Origin: Adiantum capillus-veneris
Lineage: Eukaryota > Streptophyta > Polypodiopsida > Polypodiales > Pteridaceae
DNA length: 64,000 bases
Direction: 5' to 3'
Assembly: GCA_014529385.2 (NCBI GenBank)
Contig: CM043944.1
Coordinates: 71,254,884 to 71,318,883 of the forward strand
Below, piece after piece: positions 1 to 12,689 of the stretch. The notes below the pieces were generated by a model. The model was not told the DNA's origin. It did no database searches and saw only the letters and a list, made by a program, of their open reading frames with translations. How positions within the stretch are numbered: the stretch's first letter is position 1; each line of letters opens with the position of its first letter. The translations under genes were made by a program, and so were the position numbers.

Positions 1-526
1 GGTGTGTTCTCACGGTCACGGTTTTGAAAACCAACCATCAGCACCAAATGGACTAGTCATCCATTCTAGAACGGTGTCATGGGGTAAAATAGGAATCATC
101 TACCTGCTAGCAAATGGACTAATGACTAGGCTTTTCCTTCTCTTCCTCATAGTCGAGGACGACTATGATTTCAAGAGAGAGGTAATGTCATAAAAACTAA
201 TATCTAATTCTCCTAAATAATTTTCTCATGTTAAACTGATCATGTAATATGGGAAGGTACCAGGGGAGTAAAAGTTAGAATATTGGTAAGGCTGTTAGAC
301 CAATCTCAGTAGGGATCCAGAGGAGAGAAGATAGGGATCCAAAGGGGGACAATCTGCAAAAGATTAATGTACATCAATGGAGCTTAAATGACCTCAGGTT
401 AAGCTCCATTAGGCTAAGGTTCCAAAAAATAATTCAAAAGTCTAGTGGCCAGAAGTGAAGACTAAAAAGTCTTCCCACATCCCTAGGAAGGAGGGGGAGA
501 TCCCTAAAGGAAGGAGGAAAGAGAGA

Positions 527-629
<103 letters not shown>

Positions 630-879
630 CCAAGCTCTCCCTTTACACAAAGGAAATAGTCAGGCTCCTAGCCCAGATGCCCCCAATCTCCCATCAAATC
701 CTTTTGGATGGCCATAGAGGCGGACCAATGAGAATTAGGCTAGAGTAAAATTAGTCTAATCAATTTAAAAATTCTTGATAAAAGAAACAATGGAAATTAA
801 GCTCCCTAGAAGACTATTGGACAGTCTCCGAAGGGGTCCAATGAGCATCCAGCAGCTCAATGGATTACTTGATTTGTAT

Positions 880-1778
880 CGGCCAAGAGACTAAAAGGTC
901 CAGTGAGAGTTTAAATAAATCATTTCAATTACCTAAAGCTCTCATAGAAGGGTAAAGGGGGACAATTTTCACAAGGCTGTCAACTATGCTTCATAATTGC
1001 TATTGGCTAAGATTTGCAAGAACCAATGGGAAGCCAGCAAGAGAATTTGGGAAGAGGGGTCCACCAAGAAGAGAGAGAAGTTGGCATTTACACTAGCCAA
1101 TTTTTCTACACACACCCACAACTCATGTGTTGAGAAATAACTCCATCTCCTTCTCCAAGCATTGAGAAGTAGAGGCCTACACCAACAACTCTTGGCTATG
1201 GAATGCAAATCCAACCTAGATCCAAGCGTCAATGGCATGCTCGTCTCCTCTACCATTCTAATTACTAAGCTAAGCTATGCTGTTAGAGTGATTATGTGAG
1301 GATAATACTTCTTTCTCATAAGATACATCTTCTTCATCTCAATCTTTCCTCATTCCCTATTAGCTCTCACCATCTTTGAGGTGTGTGAGGTCTTGGGACT
1401 GAGGCTAGGCCCACTAGGTGTGTTTTTCAAGCATAATTTGGTGCATGAAGCTTCCATCTTCATTGCATAAATGAGTTTTTTGAAGGAACACAAAGATTGT
1501 ATTGTACTAAAGTCTCCCTTGATGGGAGAATCTATAATACAAATCCTTTTTGGAGGGGGGACCGGCTCCATGTAAATCCGGTCCTCATTTGTTGTCAATT
1601 GTTCTATTTCTCTCTCTTTTCAAGTATTGTCTATGCCAAACTAGCTAGATGTAATTGCCATGTTTCTTTCTTCAACCAAGTACTCTCTTTATGCTCATTA
1701 GGAAGTTGTTCTTAATGAAATGCTCACTATGTTATCAATTTCCACTATACACAAGTTACTATTGCATTAAATGTTACA
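880..1778 (+). mobile_element. LTR fragment, inverted relative of 37600-38510
   Basis: This stretch matches 37600-38510 in inverted orientation over most of its length, with many substitutions and small indels. It ends in ...TGTTACA at 1778, the mirror of TGTAACA at the start of the other copy, where a tRNA-iMet-like primer site adjoins. No primer site follows 1778 here, so this is a 3' LTR or solo LTR in plus orientation. The outer end is uncertain; similarity fades around 880. The short open frames inside (1350-1598 and its counterpart 37807-38052) are conserved only because the LTRs are homologous. Confidence 0.7.
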
Positions 1779-3350
1779 GAGAGGAGGCTATTCATGTCCT
1801 CAAGGGAGACTATTTTTTTGGCAATCAGACAAAGAAGAAGGAGCTATTGGCGATTGTGATAGGGGAGAGCAACAAAAGGAGAGGAAGGCGAGCTCTACAA
1901 AAGACTGGAGGTGCTAAACACGGTCTCCACACCATCAAAGGCTCCCTACCTTCTTCTTCATGGATTCTCAAAGTATATTTTCCTATTAATTGTAGTGTCA
2001 AGTTGGGTTAACCCATTCTAAGGAGCGTAAACTCCTCGATTAGCACTTAAGGCAAGTAATGATTCTATTAACGGCCCATTTTGGGTAGCCAAAATTTAAT
2101 ATCTTGTTTAAGCTATCAAATTCAAGTGTTTAAATTTTGTCTACGTTAACAAAGTGGTTGTTGATTGAGTCTGATGTTCTCTCTCTCTCTCTCTCACCTC
2201 TCACAGCCAGAGGCCCCACGCCGTCCTGGCTCACCTTTTGAACACATATCCCTTGACCATGCGCATAGAATTATTGGGAATTTTTTTCCAAAGTTTTGGC
2301 AGTAAAATTGGCTATCAAATCCAAATAACCAACAACACGTTTTGCTCAAAATCATGAGCAACAAAATGCTCATCAAATTGGGCTGAAGAAAAACCGGCAT
2401 AAAGCATAGCCAACCAAGTGTCATTGTGCACCACAATGCCATGACATAACCATCTTTACTAATAATCTGCAAGCCACAAAAATATACAATGCCAAACAGA
2501 GTGGCAACCAATGCAAGGAAAACTGTGGATGAATGCCAAGAATCTCCCACTTAACTAGGAGCCTATGACAATGTCTCTGCTCAAAGAGAACAACACTTGT
2601 ATGTGGTCATTGCAAAGAAAAATTACTTGCAAACTAATTAGTTGTTGTAGCTAACAACCACAATGCCATACATGCCATTAACAAAATTTGTGTGTGTCTA
2701 AACCTATTGTCAATACCTGGGAGTGGTATGCTCAACCAACAATCACAATCACATACATGGAGCAATACATGCTCAACAAAACGTCTGCCAAACCAAGCAT
2801 AAAGCTCCTACACACATTTGTGACAAGAAAACTATTGCCAATTGATTGTTTCCTACAAATCTATGCAATGCAAAATAGATGTTTAAGGTAGCATCAAAAG
2901 CTACAAACACACATCCAAATGAGAAAACATGCTAGATGCCTGACCGCAAACACCTCTACTCCAAACCTTATCACAAAATTTTACACACATAGTGTTGCAC
3001 GCTTGCTTCCACACTGCCTTGCTCAGATGGTGAGGGCCTTCACTTGGGTAGTTCACAGAGTTGAGGACCAGCTGCTCCCCTTGTTTTCCAGATTCAGCAC
3101 TTCCACGCCCTTTGCTTTGCACCTCAAATTTACTGCTCACCTTCAAAGGCTTCCAAGTGCCTACCTGATTCTCTGCCCAATGTGCTTCATATGCAAAACT
3201 TCATAGTGCTCCAATTCTTTGCTTGTGCCTTCTAAGCTTTGCAATGCTTCGGATTTTGTGAGCTCAAAAAATTTCACATCTTCCACTATTATATCTCTCT
3301 CAATCTCTAATGCCCCTAGTTTACTTTGATTCAGTTGCTACTTTCTATCG
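1779..3350. other. Intergenic, no recognisable gene
   Basis: There is a (TC)n run near 2176-2196. A minus-strand open frame at 2194-2550 is hydrophobic and resembles nothing I know. A purine-rich tract on the minus strand near 2541-2552 (CTCCCACTT on plus) resembles a copia polypurine tract. With the primer site at 3353-3364 this could bound a short internal domain without protein, but no matching LTR pair is visible. Confidence 0.5.
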
Positions 3351-3352
3351 AA

Positions 3353-3364
3353 GCTCTAATACCA
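3353..3364 (-). promoter_or_regulatory. Primer-binding site (tRNA-iMet type) beside an LTR start
   Basis: On the minus strand this reads TGGTATTAGAGC, one base from the common copia primer site TGGTATCAGAGC. Two bases away on the plus strand begins TGTAGGATC, as expected for the edge of a 5' LTR of a minus-strand element lying to the right (from 3367). The far end of that LTR was not found. Confidence 0.5.
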
Positions 3365-3366
3365 CT

Positions 3367-4876
3367 TGTAGGATCGATGCCGACAATATGGGAGCGGGAA
3401 TAGCGAGTGAGAGAGTGGGGAAGTGAAGAGATGCACATGAGATATGGGTGGATCTTTACTCCATGGGAATCAAGTGAGTGAGGCCCTTTATTCATATGTA
3501 TAAAAAGAATAAGGTTTGAGTACACATGTGGGCGGCCAGACATGGTGAGTGGCGGGACTCTTGGTAGGCTCATGAGCCTTTACCCCAACACACGTTGTGA
3601 CGTGCTTTTGCGGAATGGTGTCGGATACCCCAAAGACTTTGAGAAGTGTTTTTTAATGATTTTGTGACCCTTGGATATACATAAACCATGCTTGTACAAA
3701 GTGTACAAAGGCGGTGTGTACTAGTTGTCTCTATGCATGCATGCCAGTTGTCCAAGGTGCATAGTTTTGTTGTTTTTGTACTTGGAAGTGCCAAGACTTC
3801 AAAGAGTGAGTAAGTGCTTTAAAATATGAAGAAAAATTGAACTTTTATCAGCTTGGGGTCGTGGGTGAGTGGGGGTTTTCAGCTGTGAAGAAGAAGGCCT
3901 CTGTTACTACAGTCTGCGGTGGTGCATGGAGGTTGTGTAGTAGAGGTGCCCGTGTGTGTGTGAGGGCCTAGAGCCTTCATTGGAGAGTGTGTCTCCAATC
4001 AATAAGGACATGAACATGGTTGGTGAACTCTGCACTTTCACCCCTTTTCTCTCTTTTTGTTGATGGGCAGTATGGTGTTACCACAATGTCTCAACTCCAT
4101 ACTACCTTGTTGCTCTAGAACATCATGTGTTTAGGGTGTCAGCTTAAATTTGATGGCCACATGATGTGGCGAAAAGCTACTTCACAAAACCAAACATGAG
4201 GAATAGAGAAAAATTAGCTGTAGTAGTATCTAAACTTGGGCCCTATATTTTGTGTGTAGGATAATGTGAAAGGAATAAGGTTTTGAATCATGCGGGCTCC
4301 CACGAGCACACTTTGATCTAGCAAAATTTGGAAAACACCCTTTGATTTTTCTTACCCCATCGGTGCATCTAGTCCTGCATTGCAAATTCCCTTTAACTTT
4401 TAATCATCCATGCTAGCACACTATACATTTGGCAATATCCTCATATGTCCAAAATGATCCTAGGCCACTATGGAGATATTATTTGAAAACTTCTAGGAGT
4501 TTCCTTTGAAGTTTGGAGCTTCAAGTCCGCGCAATCCCTAGAAAACTTGAAGTAGGCTACTACAAGCTGGGTGAACGAACCCTTCCTAAGGTCCCAAATA
4601 GGGTAAGTTTTGTCCAGCAAATGGAACGTTTCCATCTTGTCCCATCCAATAGTGATGTTTGGTTCTATCTCATACATCTTATGGGTTCCCCATTTGACAT
4701 TGACTGTTGACTACATAGTTTTTTTAATGAGAGCCTTTTGGTGCACCATGGCCTTGAATGCCTTTTGGGGAATCCCTTGAGAGCAAAGGATGCTCCCAAA
4801 TGAGAAAGATCCTTTGTTATTGTCCAAGACTCAAGTCTAAAGTAGTTTCAAGTTTCCCCAAACACTTGAGACTCCA
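3367..4876. other. Unresolved region, possible LTR remnant
   Basis: It begins at a candidate LTR edge (TGTAGG). No protein homology was seen on either strand, and the open frames (3331-3573, 3570-3794, 4468-4710) are short and unsupported. Confidence 0.35.
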
Positions 4877-4878
4877 AT

Positions 4879-4934
<56 letters not shown>
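4879..4934. repeat. (CT)n microsatellite
   Basis: Uninterrupted CT run of about 56 bp. Confidence 0.97.
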
Positions 4935-4937
<3 letters not shown>

Positions 4938-5122
4938 CATTACTCCTCATCTCTTTCGAGTTGCAAATAGTGGTAACTACAATGCCGTCCCCTCTTCATG
5001 AAGCCTTTGAAAAGAATTTCCACTACTTTGAGATGGTGAAGAACAAGAAAATGTATGAAAATGGTTTTGCAAATATTTTCCCACGACAATGGCTTCAAGT
5101 GCTACTTGGTTTATCATCTACT

Positions 5123-7171
5123 TGACAGGGTTCAGAGGTCAAGATGGTCCATTGAAGATGCACAAGGGTGCTTCAAGGGATTTAAAATACGGAGTGTCAC
5201 CCAATTGCGATCTATCCAATACAAGAGAGGAGGTCTCTACATTGGTCTCTGTTGCATCCATTGCCATGGATTTCGCTGGTGGAGGTAGTAGCTTGGGCTC
5301 AAAGAAGAGGCTGACTAATCAAGATCTCCATCCTCCTAAGTGTAGGCCACTCTTGCACAAACGATGGGTGTTTGCTCTAGCCCTTTGTCTTTTCTTAAAG
5401 AAAGGTAAATTCTAGTGGAGATAGAGATTGTAAGCACCATTTGAAGTGCAATCTCTCTTTTAATATCCTTCAGACTGATTGATGGAAGTGTATGGTGAAT
5501 TGCATTGTTGTAGTCCAACCATGTGATGCCTGGACTAGAATGTCCTACCATGACATGCAAACCAAAAGGCTCAACAAAGAGAGGGTGCACATTGATAGAT
5601 ACTGAGGCAAGCTTTTCCATGCATGGGAACCCCCCCATATATTTTTTCCCTTTTACCAAAATATTTCCCATTATATAAGTTACTTTTGATTTTTTCTTTC
5701 TTTTTCACAAACGTTTTAGCCTTTATTAAATAAATAAGACTTATGCTAATCAATCACGATGTAGCATAAATAAGTAAGCTTTCTTTGTTGATCTCTCTTT
5801 TGACCTTAAATATTAAATATATATAAATTACATTATATATTTTAGTATTTTCTAATATATTTTTCATGTATGTATATTATTCCACCCTACCAAATATTTT
5901 ATTCACTAGTTTTCATTTTCAAATTTCAATAATACCTCCATCTAGATGATTGCCAATCTTTTCAAAACTCTAGGTCATGTTTTCATACACATGAAGGAGC
6001 TTACACTTGAAGGCAAGAGAGAAGTCCACTCAAAGGGGACCACCAAAAGACTTTTGCAGCCACAAATAATACATTATTTGGCTGAATTTTTTAAGTAAAG
6101 AAGAACCCCGAATCTGAAGGAGCGTTCAACATGAAAGATGTAGCTCGTGATCTCAACTTTTAGCTCAAGTTTTTTCAGAATTTTTGGAGTTATGAACGCG
6201 GAGCTATGATTTTTGTAGTAGATCCCTGTTTTCTCATGTGATGGTGACACAGGCCATCCCTAGTTTTCTTCCCTCTAGAATGGCTATGGTTCTACAAGTC
6301 TTCAAGCATGATTACAAGAGACAAGGCTCTTTTAATGAGGTCTTGGCAAGTCTAGAGTGATTCTATCACCATTTTTGGAGGATCCATCCTCATCAACAAA
6401 TATCCACCTTCGACAACCTCTCTTATAATTTTCTTACCTCTGTCTTCTCTCCCTAATAAGCTTATGTCTAGCCAAAGCTAGACTATTGTAAATATTTCCT
6501 ATCCTCTACATCCTACCCACAGTCTCTCTTCTTCTCTCTCTATTGACTCTGGTATTTTAAATAATGAGGAGACAAGATGGGAGCCACAGTCACATGCACC
6601 CCATTTTCCTAGTCACCAGAGTGGGACACTCACTTCAATTAGAAATATTGCTAAATCCTCTCCTCCTTCCCTATATAAGGAGGCAATGAGAGCTCACCAT
6701 GAAACAAAAAAACACACACAACATCACCAAAGAGTACACTATGCACTGTGTGTGCCTAGTGCACACACACACACACCCACACCATCACCATCACCATCAC
6801 CGCAATCACCATGCTCGTCTTGAGCATGACCTCTACACCCTTGGGCTATGGAAGATGAAGGGCAGTTAAATGAAGGATGATGGCCATAACGCTCGTGCGA
6901 GTCTTCTCCATCAACTCCCGCCTATCCTCCATGTGCTCTACCACTCTCTCCCTTCTCATTCCCCTACCCTATGCTCCCCATTTCGTCGCCTTATTCTCTA
7001 AATAAAGCTTGAGCTTTTGTGAGTATGTTTTCTTGCAATGTTTTGCCCATGTGAGGTGTGCGGAATCACCACCTAGTCTTGTGTTTGGAGTGAGCTTGTG
7101 TATGTGTGAAGGGTGTGTAGATTCGCCATCCTTCTGTGGTGCCTAAGTACTAAGCCGCAATACCCCCTCCC

Positions 7172-7208
<37 letters not shown>

Positions 7209-7417
7209 TGATCTCATTCCCCTTCCTCTTCATCATTACTCCCAAGCATCCATCTCTCTTGGATGAAAAATGTATTATGGTGGTGTGTTGTTTGCGTCCT
7301 AGCCGCTGAAGCTAGGTGGTGCCCCTTGTTTGCTTTACCATGACAGGCTCGAGGCGCGCCATTCGGTCCTCGGTGTTTTAGAGGCCGTCGGGGTTCGGGG
7401 TCGCTTTGCTCCCGTCA
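5123..7417 (+). mobile_element. Long gypsy LTR (solo or truncated), start uncertain
   Basis: It has the layout of the Tat LTR at 33383-35771: a TATA box (6672-6679, TATATAAG followed by GAGGC), a long CA-rich leader, then the hairpin CCTAGC(7298-7303)...GCTAGG(7311-7316)TGGTGCCCC, a TAGAGGCC block, and an end in CCCGTCA. The proposed left end TGACAGGG at 5123 mirrors the right end and would give ~2.3 kb, close to the other LTRs here, but no clean target duplication supports it. The right end is confused by the tandem duplication 7291-7708. Confidence 0.5.
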
Positions 7418-7708
7418 TTACCTTGTGTTGGTATGTGACGAATGAGAAATATATTGGATGCTCCATTCTTTTTTATGGATGGAGTGGACAGAAGAGAAGT
7501 TTGCGTCCTAGCCGCTGAAGCCAGGTGGTGCCCCCTGTTTGCTTTACCATGACAGGCTCGAGGCGCGCCATTCGGTCCTCGGTGTTTTAGAGGCCGTCGG
7601 GGTTCGGGGTCGCTTTGCTCCCGTCAATACCTTGTGTTGGTATGTGACGAATGAGAAATATATTGGATGCTCCATTCTTTTTTATGGATGGAGTGGACAG
7701 AAGAAGAA
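7291..7708 (+). repeat. Tandem duplication of an LTR end, 2 x 209 bp
   Basis: Two nearly identical copies (7291-7499 and 7500-7708) contain the LTR hairpin, the LTR 3' end and about 80 bp beyond it. Differences are few, for example one base in the hairpin arm (GCTAGG versus GCCAGG). The two matching 62- and 77-codon open frames inside are by-products. Confidence 0.93.
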
Positions 7709-7730
7709 GGACATCATGAAAATCCTAGTG

Positions 7731-10582
7731 TCATGCACTCTTGGCACCTACTTTGAGATCATAATCTTTTAAGATCGCTTCCAAGGGTTCAAAGACCTTG
7801 TCCACCAAGAGAGATTCTCCCGACGGTATTGCTGATGGCTTTACTACATCGCCTTTTTCCTTAAGGTCTCTTTCCATCCTCAAATGTTCCTCTGTTTGTA
7901 GTAATTTGGTTTCCAAAGCTATTTTTTATTTCTCTCTTTTGGCTTTTATCTTGTCTCATTTTGCCTTCTAGGATTTCCTAGGGGTTCTGACATACAAATT
8001 TTCTTTCTCTATTTGGCTGGATGGTGTGTTCCTTGCAGCCTCATGTGCTTGGGCTCTCACTACCGCGTTTATCGGAATGGTGGGTTCTATTTCTAATGCA
8101 CTTGAGCTTGGCAGGATTTTGATTTTTTTCATGGTTGCTTTCCCTTTGTTATCAGGGTTTTTTGGACAATCTGGAATGAGATGCTAATTTGTACACCCTT
8201 CACAGAACCCAAAAATTTTGATTTGTTCTCCTTTGTGTGGACAAATACTTGCCCAATGATCACCGCTGCATTCATAGCATGGTTCTACAGGTGGTGGTGA
8301 GGCTTGTGGACCCACCATGTTTCGTCTTGTTCTATGAAGATATCCCCTAGGTTTGTAGTTCTTGTTTGCCATAAACATAATCATATTTTCATCAACCATG
8401 TCATGGTTTTTTGTTGGTTGTGCTATGTATGAGGGCTCTGGAATCTCTTCAGGAGCCACCCATGGAATTTTTCCCTTCGAAGCATATGCATTCCCGTCAA
8501 ACCCCCTCTCATAGGTATTGTCTAAATATTCTTGGTATGAAACTACCTAGAACATACTTTGATCAGAAGGTGCTTCTATAGGTTGAGCAATCGTTACCAT
8601 GGCCATGTTTTCTTGGGGTAAAGGAGGTTGATGCCCCAACATAGGTTGAGGTTTTCCTTCCCTTGTATTGCGTTATTTGGCCCTACTTGGTATTTTGGAG
8701 GGGGTGGAAACTGTTGCCCTCCATGTGGCCTGTATTGTCTCTTTCTAACATAGTTTTTATTATAGAAACATTCGTGGTTTTTGTGGTTTGTCCATTTTGT
8801 TTAGTAGCACGCCACTTCAGTACATGTGGTACGTTTACTCCTGGCCTTTGTTGAAGGTTTCACCACTGAGTTGGATGATCTCCTCCACAAGTGTCACATT
8901 TTTGGGTGGGCGGTTGTCATGTGTTTGGGTTTGTACGGTTTCCTTGGTTCATCCTTTTCATCACTTCCTTGATCATTTGATCAACGTCCGGCATAGTTGG
9001 GTTTTGCCCATCCGGTTTCATTGTGGACTCACTACTGGTTGAAGAGGTGCTACTCATCCCTTGGTCTCTGTCTTCTCTCACCTCTCCATAAGCCTTGCAA
9101 TTGTCTACCAAATACAATGCCTCTTTTGTGACTTGCTCAAAAGTAACACATGCCTTTAAGTATAAGTATTTTTTGAGAGTGTCATTTCGCAACCCTTATA
9201 TGAAAAGGATTGACAATCTCTCATCCTGAGGTAGTTCTCTAGCAAGGCATCTTTTGATGTATTGCTTGAAATGAAGTGAGGCTCCCTTCTCCTTTTCCTT
9301 ATTTTTTTGTCTAAATACATAGATGTGGGAGAGAGTATTATTCTTAATTCTTCTCTTTGATAATTCATCAGGGAATTCTTGGAGAAGTTGCTCAATACTT
9401 GGAAATTCTAGGCTTTTTAAAGGTTGAAACCAGGTCAAGCAGTTCCTTCTAAAGTCAACCCAAAACCTTCATATTGAGTATGGAAATCAGTTACCTGTTC
9501 CGCCCTCAACACTTGTTTGAAGATGGAAACATTGGCATATGGATCTTCCGATCCACTATACTTTTTGGGTACACATTTTGCCAGTTGAGATGGTCGCATG
9601 CATCTAGACTCCACAACCATCCTCACCACCCTTGGTCCTCCGAGTGTGGTCTCTCTAGGTTCATAATCTCCCCTTGGCACTATAATTGGTATCCTATCCG
9701 CTATAAGTTCATCAAGTCGATCTCGTGCAATAGTCGGAGGGATTCTAGTGGTGTAATTCACTTCACGTGCTGCACTGCCCCTGTGTGTGTTCATAGAAGC
9801 CCTAGATCCTATTGATCCCCTAGGCGCTGTGTCCGAATATCAATTCATGTCAAAAAGATAATTCCACTCTGGTTCTCACTGGACTTTAAATGCCTAGTTT
9901 TTGGTCTCGTGTGAGTAGTCGTGGTTTTCACTTCTTCTGGATTTACATAGTATTGGTGGAGTGGTCCCCCAAAATATGTATGTCTTTCTAACTCCTTACG
10001 ATCCATAGGAGAGTATTTTTTGCCATACTTGTCCATTATGACCACCTCAATACTTCTCCCCTTTGTGTAAGTGAAAACGTATAGTTTTTTGCGGTAAGTC
10101 AGTTCCTTGATGCAGGGTTCATCACATCTATAATAGAGTGTTTATTCTCCATTATTGAATATATATAGCCCCACGTAAGTGTTGTTTGTATTAAGCTAGT
10201 CTGTCTCATTGGTGAGTCTAAGCACCGCGTTTTGCTTGTCCATTTTGGGTGGTTCATCTGCGAGCCCTTCATCTACCTTGTCCTTGGTACCAATCATACC
10301 CCATTTGTCCACAATAAAGGGGTTGTGAACCACCAAGTACATCATTCCCTCTCTATCAAAATACCTATCCCCGTCATAATCCACATCTAGAAGGTCTCTA
10401 AACTTTCTTGGCTTATTTTCCAACTTAACATAGTAGCGGTCCATTCCATCCTTACAGATTTTGGCCTTAAGCACATTTTCAAATTGAAACTTCAAGTACA
10501 AAAATTCTACATCATATGCAGGTTGAGAAGGACCTGCCTCCATGGATTCCTGAGGGCTCAACTTGTTGGATTCCTCAATCAT
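7731..10582 (-). pseudogene. Gypsy-type gag polyprotein remnant with three zinc knuckles
   Basis: Reading leftward from about 10582, open segments in shifting frames form a long Gag. They comprise an N-terminal acidic part (10582-10196), a middle part (10045-9845), a retrotransposon Gag core (9794-8917, with motifs such as KYSGSEDP, TWFQPL and LRNDTLKKYL), then CCHC-type knuckles near 8900 (CDTCGGDH, last Cys lost), near 8260 (CYECSGDHWASIC) and near 8190 (CEGC...H....C with a stop inside). Multiple stops and frameshifts show it is dead. No protease or pol follows, because the sequence runs into the LTR tail duplication at 7709. The lineage within gypsy is not determined. Confidence 0.75.
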
Positions 10583-11380
10583 CAGGCTGTATGATCTTTC
10601 TCACGAGGTGTCAGAAAAGCTTTCCTCTAGAATGGGTTCTAAAGGATGCAGTGGTCTTTGATTCACGCTACCTTCATTTGAGTGATTTCTTGCTTGGTCT
10701 ATGATGCTGGGATTCCTATTCTCGTACAATATTCCTAATCGAAAATTCATGAAGAATTGGTATTGCAAAATCCAAACCGGGTTACCTCATTAGCTAGCCT
10801 GAATTCCCCGTTTTGATCTTACTTGTTGGGTAGTATGCTCTAGTACCTGCAATCTGTCAAAAAATGCTTGATAGCTGTGAGTTTAGAATTCCAAAATTTT
10901 AGGCAATTTAATAGAGATACATTAATATAAGGGGTTTTTATAATCAATTTTGAAAAAATATCCTGAAATAAGGCATCATTATATTCATTCAAACATATTA
11001 AAAGAGGGGTTTGTTAAATACCTCGTGAAGGAACGTTATATAGGGGGGCACTGAATAGTGAACGCCCCGAGATAAAAGTGTTCAAGGACATAAAAGTGTC
11101 TTGTTACCAACCTAGTGTTATTGTATGTAGTGTGCTTAACATGTCATTGGTTAGTGTGCTAATATCATTATCCTACATCCATTAATTCAATTAGATATGA
11201 CATCTCTATCTAGTGTGGAAAACTTTATAGCTCCATTATCATCTAAGAGAAACATACTCTGTAAAAAAAATGGATCTTTAACTTTCCATTGTATATGTTT
11301 CTTTAGAAAATACACCAACACTAGGGCTCTCTTCTTGAAATATTTTTTAATTAAGTGTGAGCCAAAGAATTGTTTGTACA
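10583..11380. other. AT-rich spacer, nothing recognised
   Basis: No convincing coding sequence or terminal repeat was seen. It could include the leader or LTR of the gag element to its left, but nothing confirms that. Confidence 0.4.
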
Positions 11381-11394
11381 ATGTCTACTAGACT

Positions 11395-11960
11395 TTGCTC
11401 ACTTTCTCCGAATTAAGAGCAGCCCGTTCAGTTGCAAACAATTGGGCAAATCTTTTTTCAAATTCTCTTAACAATTCAGGAGAAGATCTCCCCTTAATGT
11501 TGTTGCACCCACTTCAAAAAACTCTTCTTTGTAACATGCTTCTTATCCTCAAGAAAATATTCATTCTTGAGAGCTTGTTTGAACTCCGCCCACATAGCAC
11601 CATGTGCAGTCCTCAATTTCTCAATCCGTGCATGCAATTTAGGCATGACAACAAGTACAAAATTCTCCACTGCAGCATGCTTCTCTGCTCCCTTGTCTTC
11701 CATAACCTGCTCATAAACTTTGCAAAATTTAGAATGTCACGACCGCAAAGCGCCCCAATTTATCCGTCACTGCTTGTCTGGCTTCATGAATCCGAGCTTC
11801 CATTTCTCTTTCCGAACTTTGAATCATCATCTGCTGATGGTGAAGATGCTATTGATGCAGAAGTGCAAAAAATTACTGCATTAACTACTCCATACTATTA
11901 TCTTGGCCTGCTGACATCACTACTTCCGTCTACCTCAATCAATTTCACATCAGGCTCAAC
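11395..11960 (-). pseudogene. Second, unrelated gag-like remnant
   Basis: The minus strand encodes a 69-residue open segment (11703-11494) with motifs KHAAVENF, ARIEKLRTAHGAMWAEF, EYFLED and VTKKSFLKWV. After a stop it continues with GRSSPELLREFEKRFAQL. From memory this combination (W..FK..L..EYFLED...VTK.SFL.WV...ELLREFE.RF.QL) matches a gag-like family common in plant retroelements. Weak similarity upstream (EMEARIHEARQAV) extends it to about 11800. Several stops and frameshifts are present, and no pol is attached. Confidence 0.55.
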
Positions 11961-12689
11961 AAATTTATCAGAGTGTGCGTCTCTCCAGAGTCGACCAGAA
12001 AAGCGTCGGGCTTCTGGCTATAGACGGTGAAGTAGAAGAGGTGTGAACCGATGGAAAGTATTTTGGTTTGGGCTTAGAGAGATTTGTAAGAGAATATCAC
12101 GGATCAGATCAAAGTTAAAGGCTTAAATCCAACTAAGAATGGATATAAATGCTTGATCGAAGCTGGCAAATAGAGAATGTTTCCATTAATTAGATATCAA
12201 GAACCTTTGATACAAAATGGTTGCATACTGCAACGTTGGTATGCCGATGGCTTTTAAATTCCCGAATCAAATAATCTGAAACCCGATGAAAGTAGTACAC
12301 AACTTGTCACCTTGGTTATCCTTGCTTGTACCCTTCTTCTTCTTCTTCAGCTCCCTTATCTCCTCCAAAAAATCCTCGCTTTTTTTCTCCGAAAAACTAT
12401 CTCCCTCTGTCCTCCTAAAAACTATCCTTTAAAACATGTCCCCGCTCCTATTTTTAGCCTTCCTATTTTCATAGCGTGTGTAATTATCGCTTTTCCCTAT
12501 TTTTTGGACCCTAGATGCTATTATTAGCTTTCCTTAAGCTCCATGGCTCAACACTTAAGAGTTAGTACTGGTTTCAAATTTTCAATGTTGTACTGGCACT
12601 GGTACTATTGATTGGCATGTCCATACAAAACTTCAGCGTTCAACTTGGAATCCAAAGCTCCTCGGTTCAATACTTCTGTGCTAGTACTA

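Noticed and set aside
2194-2550. 118-codon hydrophobic minus-strand frame as a membrane protein gene
   Set aside because: No motif, no promoter or splice context, and an AT-rich repeat setting; hydrophobicity alone is not evidence.
7418-7450. TTGGTATGTGACG after the LTR end as a primer-binding site
   Set aside because: It starts with TGG but matches no common plant primer site, and the flank lies within the tandem duplication.
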